The notes beneath the pieces are model-generated. The model was not told the DNA's origin, did not search any database, and saw nothing but the letters and a program-made list of their open reading frames with translations. Shown piece by piece: positions 45,931-57,150 of a stretch of DNA of 64,000 nucleotides. A program made the position numbers and the translations under genes. Source of the stretch: Anagrus nilaparvatae (lineage: Eukaryota > Arthropoda > Insecta > Hymenoptera > Mymaridae). The stretch is from contig JAKSXM010000228.1 of assembly GCA_022575985.1 (NCBI GenBank), positions 1,596,140-1,660,139 on the forward strand, read 5' to 3'. The stretch's first letter is position 1, and every line of letters starts with the position of its first letter.

Positions 45931-46448
45931 TTGCTCCCTTGGTTAAAAATGTACTAAAAAATTGTTACAACTTTCATTTATTTCTGTCATTAAAAAAGTA
46001 TTATTTTTTGTGCGCCAGGTGTGCGCCATTTTATTTAAAAAAAAATTTATTATTTTTTATATTCAATTTTTCAAAATTATTCAAATTTTTTGGCATCAGG
46101 GGTATGTTTCAAAAAATTTTGGCATACCTTTTATACCAAGTATTAGTACTTAGAAAAATAGTATCTTGAATAAAAATTAATTAGTTTTTTATTATTATTT
46201 TTCTAACAATATAAATTGGGATCAATTACTATTTTTTAAGAAACTGACAAATTTAAAACAGTAAGTATAAATGTTAAAAAGAGTGCAAATTATTTATTTC
46301 GTTGTTTAATTTACATGAAAAAATAAATAATTACTCATAGGTAATAAAAATTATAATTTTTTTCTAGTAAGCTTTTTTTTACTATTTTTCATCTTTTTTA
46401 AGCGTGAACGAAAAATTCCCGGCATAAGATTCATGTAATCGTAATGCC

Positions 46449-47410
46449 GGAGAAATTTAAGACGAAAAAACTGTACCTTCGGACCTCGGAAACTTTTCGG
46501 GAATACTCGAAGACCGACCCGACCCTACCTGAAAAAATCCAGGACCGTCCCGAAGCTCGAGTACTGGAGAATTCGGGAAACCGCACACCTCTAATAATAA
46601 TAACTAAAAAATCGACTGAAAACATAATAATAATCAATTATCCATCATTTTTCTAATTCAATGTTATTCTTATGGGGCTACACGGGTACCCTGGCGGTTG
46701 TACGAAGGTCTCTTCAAATCTTTTTTTTAATTATCATAAGAAATAATTATTTAATCAATTTGTTGCTTGAGACTAACCCAGAACCCGGGGTTAAAATTTT
46801 AACCAGAAAAGCAAAAATTTTAATTTCGCATTGGCAGTAGGCATGCAGTTGTGCATACAAAGCCCAATTTCATGGATCCAAACTTTACATCAAATAAAAA
46901 ATCTTTTAGCTTGCAATATTTTGAAAAATAAAAAATTAAGTAACATAAAACTACTAAAATCATATTTTGAACAAAAACAAAATTAAGGAATCGATTTTAA
47001 TTTACATTGATTTGATAAAGTTATTCTAATTAAAATTAAGTTAATTTGAATCCCTTCAAAAAATTATTCATAATTATCTTTCTTTTATATATAGAAATAT
47101 AAAATATTATACGCAATTTTGATTTGTGAGTTGAGGTGACTGAGGATAGTTAAAAAAATGTAATTTACCAAAATAAAGACAAATAATAAAAAATTTGTTT
47201 GTATAAAAATATTCATTTATTTATAAAGTTAAAAAGATATAAAATTAAAAAATATCTATTACATAAAAATTGATGGGCTTTATGTTGGCTTTCTGGAGGC
47301 TGCCATCTTGTCAACAGCTTATTATTTATTTATTATTTAGAAAAAATTTGGCGCAGGCGTGGCCGTGTTACAATGTTTTACAATTGTTTTCAATATAATA
47401 TTATAAAATA
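46449..47410. other. Intergenic spacer
   Basis: The first 200 bp are somewhat GC-richer, with two overlapping ORFs on opposite strands (46431-46656) that look like non-coding repeat sequence. No gene was seen. Confidence 0.4.
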
Positions 47411-47590
47411 ATTTCGCTTCGCGACCGGAAAAGACACGTTTTCTCGCCACTGACGAAGAAAAATCGTATACGACCCTTGTACATAAATAAAGAATGCCCC
47501 AAATCGCAGTTTAACATCCTCGGCTTCGCCTCGGAAGGTAATTTACGTGCGATTTGGGCCATTCTTTACTTTTCTGAACTCGAGCCGTAA
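47411..47590. repeat. Family R repeat, best-preserved copy
   Basis: In order: gcgaccggaaaagacacg, tctcgccactgacgaagaaa, cccttgtacataaataaaga, atgccccaaatcgcag, cctcggcttcgcctcgg, ggtaatttacgtgcgatttg, ggccattctttacttttctg. The atgccccaaatcgcag and gcgatttgggccatt segments are inverted and can form a stem around the cctcggcttcgcctcgg loop. Confidence 0.8.
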
Positions 47591-47839
47591 ATATACTACT
47601 GAGTACATGTACTTATGAGTACTTAGAATATGATAATAGTACAATTATAATACAAATACAATTCAAAATATTAATAAAATAATAACATGATATAATAACA
47701 TTAAAAGAAAAAAAATTAAGTATACATTATGCTACACATAAATTTTTAAAATTTAAATAAGAGTTGATTTACACACTAAAAATTCACTTGTAAACATAAA
47801 TTATAGTATATTAAGTATCAAGGGCGTAAAAGTTTCGGC

Positions 47840-48170
47840 ACTAGCGTGAGCACTAGTACGAGTGCTCGGCGAAGCCGGGCACGAGTGATATGTGTTCCCG
47901 CTCGTGTCTAAAGTATTTCGCCCATGGTGCTTACACTATTTTTTGCCCACCTAGGCGTAGAACGAGTTCAGAAATTTCTTTAGGCTAGTTCCACAAACCT
48001 CTGTAATCGCATAAACGTAGCCGCAACGCAATGCGCACAACAAAACACGCATGTGCACAAACGAAAATCGTGTTGTGCGCATTGCGTTGCGGCTGCGTTT
48101 ATGCGATTACGGAGGTTTGTGGAACTAGCCTTACACACGAGTTTTACGCACGGGAGGGCAAAAAAATATT
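47840..48170. repeat. Palindromic element with a nested MITE
   Basis: The outer palindrome is ttttttgcccacctaggcgtag (47940-47960) against tttacgcacgggagggcaaaa (48141-48161). Inside it, 47981-48132 is a near-perfect hairpin (taggctagttccacaaacct against aggtttgtggaactagccta; gcaacgcaatgcgcacaac against its inverse). The minus-strand ORF at 47980-48183 falls in it and is not a gene. Confidence 0.85.
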
Positions 48171-48511
48171 TATAATAATTCAATTATTTATTTTTAATTA
48201 AATAATTAAATTTAAAGAAAAATATAATATATATAAACATAGATAATATGTTAGCCAATCGAATTGCTTGTCTACAAATTTGAATTTTTATATTTTTTTA
48301 ACATATATCCTATATTTATTGTAAACACCTCTATCTTTGATATTTCTTTATGGCCTCCTTTTCATTTTTTGTGTATTTTTAATGAAATATCACATTTTGT
48401 TTTAAAAGTATTTTATTACCTAAGTCCATTTGATCCCCCCCCCCCCTGTCCAGCTAGACCTTTTAACACATAACCTAATGAAGTCTATATAAAAAAACTA
48501 CATCACAAACC

Positions 48512-48633
48512 CCCGATCAAAACAGAATGGTGGCATGCCATCTTTTGTGATATGGCTCGGTGGTTGTCCGAAGGTGGGCAGCCATCGGGCCGCGTGACAT
48601 AAAGGTGGCAAGCCACCTACTGTTTTGATCGGG
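48512..48633. mobile_element. MITE, CCCGATCAAAACAG termini
   Basis: cccgatcaaaacag at 48512 is mirrored by ctgttttgatcggg ending at 48633. Inside, ggtggcatgcca and ggtggcaagccacc form further stems. About 122 bp in all. Confidence 0.9.
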
Positions 48634-49903
48634 CCTTGCACTCACATAACCTAAGGAAAAAGTATTTTTAATACTACAATACATGCTCAACACAAACTCA
48701 CTCACAAATATACGTATATATACTTATATACATATATTTAGATTCATACTACTATGTAAATTAGGATATCACTTAAAAAAAAATGCTGCCAAGTTTTTGA
48801 CAGGGTTCCTCAAACAAGGAAAATATATTGATAATGAGTAAAAATGTTATCTGAATATAAAAAAAATAAATTTTAAATGACTTCTTTGTTGATAATTGTC
48901 AACTTATACTTCAATGGAAAAAAATTAGGTATTGTATCTAAAATGATAATAGTGTTTTTAAATATTTTTTGCTGCAAAAAGTATATGTGTTGCATATGTG
49001 TTGTTTGATCTGGTGTACGACATTGATTGACCACAACATCTAAAAAATAAAAGCAGTTTAATATTATTCATAAATTACATGAATTTGTATTCATGAATGA
49101 TAATATTTACCCGTATATAGACCGATAAATAAATCTTTCTATTATTTATTAACTTTTGAAAAGATAAAATGTTGCAAGAGATTTTAGTTGATATAAGTAC
49201 TTATATACGTATCTAGGAAAGTAAAATAATCTAAAAAGTATCTAGTTAGGTAATACCTAATTTTTTTTCTATCAAAGTTTGAAATGACAATAAAAAGGTC
49301 ATTTTTAGTTATTTATATCAAATTTTAATAAAATATTTTTTCAGCCATTATGAATATTTTTTCATTGTTTGACTACATATATAGAGTTTCATGGAGATTT
49401 TTCAGGAAAGAGTTAAGATGTCGACATAATTTAAACAAAGAATTTTTTAGCTGATATTTTCAGACTTTTATTTTTTTAAGTTAACGAACGAAAAAAAAAG
49501 ATATTTTATTTTTAAGTGACAGCCTAATATACAAATTATTTACATATATACATATTTGTAAAATGAATATTATATACAATAGACATCTTTAATTTATTTT
49601 CTATAACTTGATTATTGAAGTTCATCGTTCATTATTTTTTTAAATTTTGCAGAAATATATTGAGCTTTTTGGGATATAATTAAATAATCTTTATTTTAAT
49701 TAACCGCAACATTTCGTTGGTATACCACCTGAAAGCTTAGCCTGACGAGGTTGGTGTTATATCGACGGAACGTTACGGTTAAATAAAATAAAAGTTCCTT
49801 AATTTTTATTTAAAACAGCCCAAGATGTAACTATTTTCCTACAAAATTTAAAGTAAATAAATTTAAAAATTCATATTTTAAGGATTTTATTAGATGACTG
49901 CTT
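48634..49903. other. 3' flank of the 762 aa gene, AT-rich
   Basis: No ankyrin-coding remnant was seen past the stop codon of the gene at 49904-52192 when reading onward on the minus strand. A small direct repeat of tatgtgttgcatatgtgttg type lies near 48983. No other feature. Confidence 0.45.
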
Positions 49904-52192
49904 TTATATATCTTCTATTTGTTCTTTTTTTATTACTAATAATCTATATCCTAACAAACTATTTAATTTCAATTTTAATAGTGCTAATTTTATAGGATTG
50001 CTAATCCTTTCAACTATAATTCCAAAATTTCTATGACTACTTTTCCCGTTCTGTATAAGTAAACCTACCCATCCTAAGATTTTAATATTAAATTTTCTCC
50101 TAATTTTTTCTACTTGTTTTATTTTGCTGTGAAAAATTTTCAATTTCAAATCTAAAGGTTTATGTAAAAGTTCTTTTGTTTTTAAAATTGGATAAATACT
50201 TTGATACTTAAGTATTAATTTTTGGATGTCAATTTCTTTGTTTTTACTAGCTATCATAAGTTGCTTTAACATTAAATTTGAAATATCTAATTTGAGATAA
50301 CTTTTATTCTGAATATTTTCTAAAACTTGATTTATTTTAGGCATTAAATAATTTAGATAATTTCTGCTTTCATTTGACCTTGCACAATGGTCTTTTATGT
50401 TTAAATACAGTAAATCATTTTTAAAAAATTTAAAAATAGAGCCTGTTTCACTAAGAGAGGTATCATGCATTAAAGCATTTCTTACCGACTTAAGAAATTC
50501 AAATTCACAGCGTAATTCAGGTGTACAAAATTTTATAAATAAAGAATCCTTGCCTAAAATATTTTGTACCAATTGACCTATTACAATTAAAGAATATAAA
50601 TTAGAAAAGTGAATTTCAGAATTCACTTCATAAGAACCCTTATTAGTATCAAGTTTTAATGTACTCAAGAAACTTAATAACAATTTCAACTGACTCTCAA
50701 GATATGATAACCCTGATTCTGATGTGTTAGCTGTTTCATCAATTTCTACTGAAATTTTAGACTTGAAATTTTCAAAACTCGTTTCTCCAGGATTAGTCCG
50801 ACGATCAGTAGGATCTTTTAATTTTTTAAAACTGCATTGAAATTGAATCTCCCTATTTAATTTTTTAAAACTTTTTGAAATATCTTCTACTTTTTTACGA
50901 TTATTTACAGCTTCATCATGATTTTTATGCAATGCCATTTTTATTAATCCTCTATTTTGAAAATGATTTGAAATCTCTAATTCATCTTTAAATATTAAAT
51001 GCAATAGATTTTCTAAAAAATAATTTATAGGGACTGGTAGTTTACCTAACAAAATATTTTTTAATATGACAAATTTATTTACTACTTTATCTCTTTTAGA
51101 TTTAGGTAAAACTTGTTTTGCAATGTTTATAATTTGATTAATTTTCTCATTATCTAGCTTAGATGACAAACAAATAGGGGGACAAAAAGTTTCACTATTT
51201 TCGGGAACAGAAGTTTCAAATTTTGGTAACCACATCTCTTTTATGTCTTTTTTTGATTTTATGATAAAGTAATCTTTAATATCTTTAAATACTTTTTCCG
51301 ATTCAATCTTGGATTCAATAAACTTTAAAAACTTTTTTGCGTTTAATAAATTATCAAAACAATGAATTTGATTCCTAAATTCTTTTATTTCTTTAAAAGG
51401 TATTTTTTTATTTTTTTGTTTAGTTTGATCAGAAAAATTACTATATATTTCACTAATCATTAAGCACGACGAAAATATAGCTTTACGACCTTGATTAGTC
51501 CCATGATTGAAATTCTCTAAATCATTGCTTAGTTTTAAAATTTTTTGTCTACTTTCAGAATCCAGTTCTATTTCTGTTACTTTCCTAATATTCACTAAAC
51601 CTCTTATTTTTGTTTGTTCTTTGTGAGAAAATTTTAAATTTTCTTTAGGAAAAATTTTTAAATAATTTTCTATTTTTTCGTTTTTAAATATTTTTTTGAC
51701 TTCTTCAAATTTATAGTTTTTTTTTGATTGATAGATTTGAACAATCTTAATTATATATTCTAAACTTATTTCTATTTCTTTAATATCTAAATTAAAAGCT
51801 AATTTATATTCTTTGTATATTCTTATAGCATTTTCTTTAGAATCATTAGATGAAAGATAAATTGTTTCCATACATGAATTCAAAATGTCACAAATTTTTT
51901 TTACGTGTTTCCATGGAAAAGCTCTAAAGCAATTCTTAATGCTATTGCCTGCACTAGACAATGAGCTTATTTTTTTCGAAATGTCGCTATAGCATTCTTG
52001 CAACTTTTTTCTGTATTTGCCAGATTGTAGAAATAGTTGTGAATCATACTTATTTATTTCCCTTATTTTTCGTAAACTCTTGATGACCTCTCTTAGCCTG
52101 AGAATATCAGATGCATTAATTAATGAGTTGTAATCCTGCATTTCCTCGTACTCTTCTGCTTTTTTATCATCATGCTCATTATAAATACTCAT
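49904..52192 (-). CDS. Paralogue of the 1280 aa protein, HEPN-like region without ankyrin repeats
   Basis: This is an intronless ORF of 762 codons. The ATG at 52192 is preceded by AAAA, and the stop is TAA at 49904-49906. It aligns along its whole length with residues up to about 820 of the 12316-16158 protein. Shared blocks are SLINASDILRLRE against TLVNAIDIIRLRT, SAGNSIKNCFRAFPW against RAGNGIKNYFKAFPW, GLVNIRKVTEIELD against GLANIRKIIEVELD, FSDQTKQKNKKIPF against FSDQTRKRNDKIPF, and SVRNALMHD (R571, H576) against WVRNGLMHD. The first RN motif is less conserved (EFRNQIHC, against ELRNTLHH). It ends LGYRLLVIKKEQIEDI exactly after the shared LGYRLLVI block, so the ankyrin part is absent. It may be a natural short form or a gene truncated by a stop. 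The conserved motifs and long open frame argue for constraint. Function is unknown. Confidence 0.82.
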   Translation of the reverse strand: MSIYNEHDDKKAEEYEEMQDYNSLINASDILRLREVIKSLRKIREINKYDSQLFLQSGKYRKKLQECYSDISKKISSLSSAGNSIKNCFRAFPWKHVKKICDILNSCMETIYLSSNDSKENAIRIYKEYKLAFNLDIKEIEISLEYIIKIVQIYQSKKNYKFEEVKKIFKNEKIENYLKIFPKENLKFSHKEQTKIRGLVNIRKVTEIELDSESRQKILKLSNDLENFNHGTNQGRKAIFSSCLMISEIYSNFSDQTKQKNKKIPFKEIKEFRNQIHCFDNLLNAKKFLKFIESKIESEKVFKDIKDYFIIKSKKDIKEMWLPKFETSVPENSETFCPPICLSSKLDNEKINQIINIAKQVLPKSKRDKVVNKFVILKNILLGKLPVPINYFLENLLHLIFKDELEISNHFQNRGLIKMALHKNHDEAVNNRKKVEDISKSFKKLNREIQFQCSFKKLKDPTDRRTNPGETSFENFKSKISVEIDETANTSESGLSYLESQLKLLLSFLSTLKLDTNKGSYEVNSEIHFSNLYSLIVIGQLVQNILGKDSLFIKFCTPELRCEFEFLKSVRNALMHDTSLSETGSIFKFFKNDLLYLNIKDHCARSNESRNYLNYLMPKINQVLENIQNKSYLKLDISNLMLKQLMIASKNKEIDIQKLILKYQSIYPILKTKELLHKPLDLKLKIFHSKIKQVEKIRRKFNIKILGWVGLLIQNGKSSHRNFGIIVERISNPIKLALLKLKLNSLLGYRLLVIKKEQIEDI

Positions 52193-52267
52193 TTTTAATA
52201 TGCTTTTTGTTATAAATTATAAAGAAAATCGCTGTATCTTTCTATTCAACTAATTATTCTTGTTATG

Positions 52268-52570
52268 AGCTAATATTTTTATGCAGGTAAATTTATTTAG
52301 CACTTTATCCTCGTAGCTAAATCATACCATAGTTAATATTTCTGAAAATTTAAAAAATACAAAAATTATTTTAAATATAAAAATTATTTTTATAAAGCTT
52401 TTAAAATTTAGCTTTCATAATATGAGCAAATACTTCTGAATTGTATTTTAATCGTATGGTCATCTTTTCTAATATTTTTATGCAGGTAAATTCATTTAGC
52501 ACTTTATCCTCATAGCTAAATCATACCATGGTTAAGATTTCTGAGAAGTTAATAAATATAAAAATTATTT
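52268..52570. repeat. Direct duplication upstream of the 762 aa gene
   Basis: A segment of about 80 bp with tttttatgcaggtaaatt, agcactttatcct, gctaaatcatacca and gtta..atttctga occurs at about 52268 and again at about 52473, offset about 205 bp. It lies in the 5' flank of the gene and could duplicate promoter or 5' UTR sequence. Confidence 0.8.
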
Positions 52571-52939
52571 TTTTAAGTTTTTTTGGTCTGCCTGATTTGA
52601 AAAAGTTTATTACTATTTTTTATTATGAAAAAAAGAATAATTTAAAAATTTATTTAAATACATTAATTGTAATAATATAAAAAAGATAATTTTAAATAAT
52701 ATTTATTAGGAGACAAATCTATTTAAAAAAAAATATTTAAATTTAATTTATTTGAAAGTATATAAAATTTTGATTAATAAGTGAGCAATGGGTGATTATA
52801 AATCCTAAATAATTATTTGCTGCTCTTTTATATGTCTTGATCATCAAGGGCAAATTTAAATAAAGTTGCGAATCTTTTATTTTAAGTGAATATATTACTA
52901 AATAAATAGGATAGTTAAAAATATGCTTAGAAAACACAC

Positions 52940-53168
52940 TGAGAAAAAATGTAGAGGAAAATGTACATTTGCAACTGGAAGATTTTACTATTAAATAGTA
53001 CATTTTACTATAATTAAGGGTAATTTTTCTTGAGTAAGATTTTCTACAAAATATTATTATACTCTCACTCTCTCACATGTGTATAACTTTTATTTTTTTT
53101 TTATTTTTTTTTTAAATTTTTTTTTTTAATTTTTTTTTTTTTTTTTTTTTTTTAATTGTTTTTAATAA

Positions 53169-53199
<31 letters not shown>

Positions 53200-53495
53200 T
53201 TTTTAATAATTTTTTTTTTTTTTTTTTTTTTAATTTCTTTTTATAATTTATATTTTATAATTTATACAATTTTCATTCCTTGTATAGTATCTGAAATCAA
53301 ATTTTGTCACTTGCGAGAAAAAATATGTAAAATAAATTCGACTAAAATTAAGGGTAATTTTTTTTCCTTTACGGGTAGTTTATAAAATACATGTTGGTAA
53401 AAAATAACATAAAACGCCATTTTGACAACTTCAAATTATTTTACTAATCAAAAGGGTAATTTTTACCAATACAATTTTGTGAGTGTATGAATAGC
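52940..53495. repeat. Possible element with a long poly-T/AT core
   Basis: The edges carry similar stretches: cacactgagaaaaaatgta and attaagggtaattttt at 52935-53030, and attaagggtaatttttttt, aaagggtaatttttacc, gtgagtgta at 53349-53490. The middle (53088-53240) is almost pure T interrupted by aa. The element type is unclear. Confidence 0.45.
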
Positions 53496-54955
53496 TATTT
53501 TTTGAACAAGGGAAAAAATAAATATTTGGCTTTCAATGTTGTTGTGCGCGAGAGAGCGTAGCGAATGAGTATAGGCAGTATTAAAAGTAAAATTTCTTTT
53601 ATTTTTTTCCGTTGTTTAAGGACTTAAGAAGGTTGGACAATTTTTTTTATCGCATTCTAAATTATCGACGCTACATACATATGTGACATCATATATATAT
53701 GTATTAGTATAATTTCAGGTTATTTACATAGTTTTTATTTATTTATTTAAAATTAAAGTCTATAAGGTGGGTAAAATAAATTGAAAATTTAATCTTTGAT
53801 CATTTATTTATCATTTTGTGCTAATTTTAATCTCCTGTGTCATCATTTTCATATTTTTTTAAAGCTCCAAAGTATTGCTCCCATAAGATCAATGTTAAAA
53901 CTCCGATTTTATTTTCTTAGTTAAAAAAAAGTTAATGCTATAAGAGGGGTAAAATAAAGTTTATTTAAGTTTTAAAATGTTTAAATTTTAATAATTTTCC
54001 TATTTCATTAAGCTCTGTCATCATTTTCTACAACCCTCTTAATACCTTAAGGTAGTTTTCGCATAAGGAGTGCAGTTATAAGTCTCATATATTATTGTAT
54101 GTTAAGGTTCACAATAAACGATGGTATGAAATTTTTAGGCTTAAACCATTCCAATTTTTGAGAAAAACGAAGTTAAAGTTTCAAAAAAATACATGTGTTC
54201 TTTATGGGAGAAATTTTTAATCTGGATTTTTAAGACGAAAACCTATATATATATATTTTATTTCTTACACACTTACAACTTCTTTCTGAGCCTAAAAATT
54301 TTTTCAGCTATTATGTAATAATACAGCATCGTTTCTTAATATAAAATACTGAATTCGAAGAAATTTAAAGCATGTAGTCATTCAGAACTACAAAATTATT
54401 TTGTTAAAAAATTGGAATTCTAATAATTAAATGAATTGAAAATAATTATTCTAACACTTTATAAATATTTGAATCTGTTTGTCTGTGTATGAGAACTACA
54501 TATAATTTCAGAAAATAATGTCTGAAAAAGTTTTAAGTCTGAGAAAAATTTTACAATTACAATATATTTAAAATACTCTCTGGACCCTAGAATGAAAAAA
54601 TTGAGACTGTCGCCTGTTATCAGTGAAATTGATAAATTAAGCATTTTATAGACTTTTTTAGTCATGGAATCGATTGTTATTTGATAATAGAATATATTTT
54701 TCTGGAATATAAATGTCAAGAAAAATTTTTAGTGTTTAGGGATGATTGATACCATAATAATAACCCAAATTCACATGTAAGAGGTACAGGATAAAATTAA
54801 GGTACTGCCCTTAAAATAATCTTTATTTAATTATTTTATCAAAAATTTTAATGTTTGATTGCTATATTTTTCCTGGAATAATAAATAAAACAGAATGGTA
54901 TTGATTCAAATAAAAAATTCTATAATTATGCTTGAAAACCCTAAAATTGTGTAGG
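53496..54955. other. AT-rich intergenic region
   Basis: Two stretches at about 53740-53830 and 53925-54010 share gtaaaataaa and aatctcctgtgtcatcattttc-like segments, suggesting an old duplication. No gene was seen; the minus-strand ORF at 54459-54719 has background composition. Confidence 0.4.
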
Positions 54956-54959
54956 TTTT

Positions 54960-55340
54960 GTATTGGTATGCAATTTTATTTTATTTTTTCATACTAGGAC
55001 TGCCGACATCTTAATTATTATTATTTTTTTTTTTTCATAATATCTAATATAAACGACCAAAATATATTTAACAATGGAATGAAATTTTTTTAATTTTTTT
55101 TTTCATACTTGGGACAGCCGACATCTATATTTTATTTTTTTGTTTTTTTGATACGTAAACTGCTAACAGTGCTAATTGAAATTTTAGTAATTTTATCAAA
55201 TGATGAATTTCACTAGGTCGTAATAATTATTTATTTTTTCGTACATTGGACAGCCGACATCTAAATATTTTTTTTTTATTTTTTCATATCTAGGACTGCC
55301 GAAATCTAAATTATTATTTTTTTTTTCATTTTTTCATAAC
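54960..55340. repeat. Tandem repeat with the motif GACTGCCGACATC
   Basis: The motif (ga)ct or (ga)cagccgacatct, followed by a T-rich run and ttttttcata, recurs at about 55000, 55113, 55252 and 55297. It is the inverse of the ggcagtcct motif in the array at 56690-57130. Confidence 0.75.
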
Positions 55341-55379
55341 TACTAAATCCCAATTTTTATATATAATATAACAGTGCAA

Positions 55380-56340
55380 TATTCAAAAAAATTTAGAATG
55401 GAGTACAGTTTCTTATAAAGTCGGTAATAATATTTCAATGCAATCATTGCATAAAAATATTTTAAATTACAATTTTTATATGAAACCGGACACTAATCGA
55501 AAAAAATTTAGAATGGCGTATAGGAGAAATGTTATTATTTCAAATGTTTTTCTGTACTGAGGCCCGAGGTACTGAATGTACGTATTTCCATTAAAAGAAA
55601 TATTTATATTTTATAAAATTTAGAATGGAGTACAGTTTCTTATAAAGTCGGTAATAATATTTCAATGCCATCATTGCATAAAAATATTTGAAATTGCAAC
55701 ATTTGTATAAAACAGGACACTATTCGAAAAAAATTTAAGGGAATATTAAGTTACTATAGTACGTATTAATATTATATAGTTTCTGCTAAATTCAATACTA
55801 ATATTTCAATGCCATCATTGCAGAAAAATATTTGAAATTACAATATTACTATAAAACAGGAGAATATTCTAAAACAGTTAAGTTGGGTATATTTTGCTAA
55901 ATTCAATACTAATATATCAATACTATTATGCATAAAAAAGATTGAAATTACAACTGTTCTAAAAAAAGGTCACTTTTCGAAATAAAATTAAGGTATAGTT
56001 TCTGCTAAATTAATTACTAATATTTCAATGCAATTGAAATTACAATTTTTCTAAAAAAGAGGCTACTATTCGAAACAAATTGAAAGCGGGGTATACTTTG
56101 CTAAATTTAATACATATATTTCAATGCTATCATTGCATAAAAATATTTGAAATTACAAGATTTCTATAAAACAGGACAATATTCGAAAACATTTAAGTTG
56201 GGTATATTTTGCTAAATTCAATACTAATTATTTAATGCTATTATTGCATAACAACAATGGAAATTACAACTTTTCTATAAAACAGGACAGTTTTAGAAAA
56301 AAAATTAAAGTGAAGTATAGTTTCTGCTAAATTCAATACT
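55380..56340. repeat. Satellite-like array, unit about 110 bp and multiples
   Basis: The unit contains aatttagaatggagta or aattaagttgggtata, then gctaaattcaatactaat, atttcaatgc, attgcataaaaatatttgaa and aaaacaggacaatattcg. The last landmark recurs near 55485, 55713, 55855, 55963, 56055, 56170 and 56282. No coding capacity. Confidence 0.85.
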
Positions 56341-56689
56341 ATTATTTTAATGAATAAAACCAATAACTCAATAAATCGGACTCTAAGTCTTTTTTTTGCT
56401 ATTTCTTTTTAATGAATACATTAAATAAAAAACAAAGAAAAAGCGGCTTTAGAAATGCGTTTAATAAAAACAAAGCATTTTGGTTTTTATATTTTAATAC
56501 AAACCATTTTAAGATATGAAGTGATGAAAATGACCAATTTTTGAGTTTTTAAATTTTGTACTTCTTAGCTTTAAACAGTTGTAACTCTGTGCCGTGAGTT
56601 AAAATTAAAAAAAAAGCGTCAACTCGATAGCATTTTTTCCAAGGAGTAATTTGCACCGAAGCTCTTTTGTTTTATATATGAAGTGTCTC

Positions 56690-57150
56690 AAAAATTTGAA
56701 TATGAAATAATATAGACATTGGCAGTCCTAAGAATAATAGAAAAGAACAAAAATTTTAAAAATTTAACTGAATAGTAAAATTCATATTGTCGGTTTGCAA
56801 TATGAAAAAACTACAAAAATTTCAATCCATATTGTCGGCTATTTGATATATGAAAAAACTCAAAAAATTTCACTATGTAATAATATAGATATCGGCAGTC
56901 CTAAGAATGAAAAAAAAATTAGAAATATTTAACTGTATAGTAAAATTCATATTGGCGGTTTACAATATGAAAAAACTAAAAAATTTACCATCTATATTGT
57001 CGGCTATTTATAGATGAAAAAACTCAAAAAATTTCATTATGAAATAAGTTAGATATCTGCAGTCCTAAGAATAAAAAAAACAAAAATTAAAAAAATTTAA
57101 TTGTATAGTAAAGTTCATATTGGCTGTTTACAATATGAAAATACTACAAA
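56690..57150. repeat. Tandem repeat, unit about 170 bp
   Basis: Units contain atcggcagtcctaagaat (56720, 56895, 57057), agtaaaattcatattg and tatattgtcggct, each with aatatgaaaaaact. Parts are inverted relative to the array at 54960-55340. Confidence 0.8.

Larger units (their letters stand above)
42537..46448. mobile_element. 3.9 kb segment bounded by 110-bp inverted repeats
   Basis: The left repeat (42537-42650) begins ggcattacgatt and contains cttatgccgggaatttttcg and aagcttactagaaaaaaatt. The right repeat (46338-46448) is its inverse: aattttttttctagtaagctt, cgaaaaattcccggcataag, aatcgtaatgcc. The interior has a P1 foldback, a family R copy and an AT-rich half-palindrome, but no transposase. 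It may be a composite of nested non-autonomous elements. Confidence 0.75.

Noticed and set aside
46431..46656. Short GC-richer ORFs on both strands
   Set aside because: They lie at the edge of the 3.9 kb inverted-repeat segment and overlap each other; no motif or similarity.
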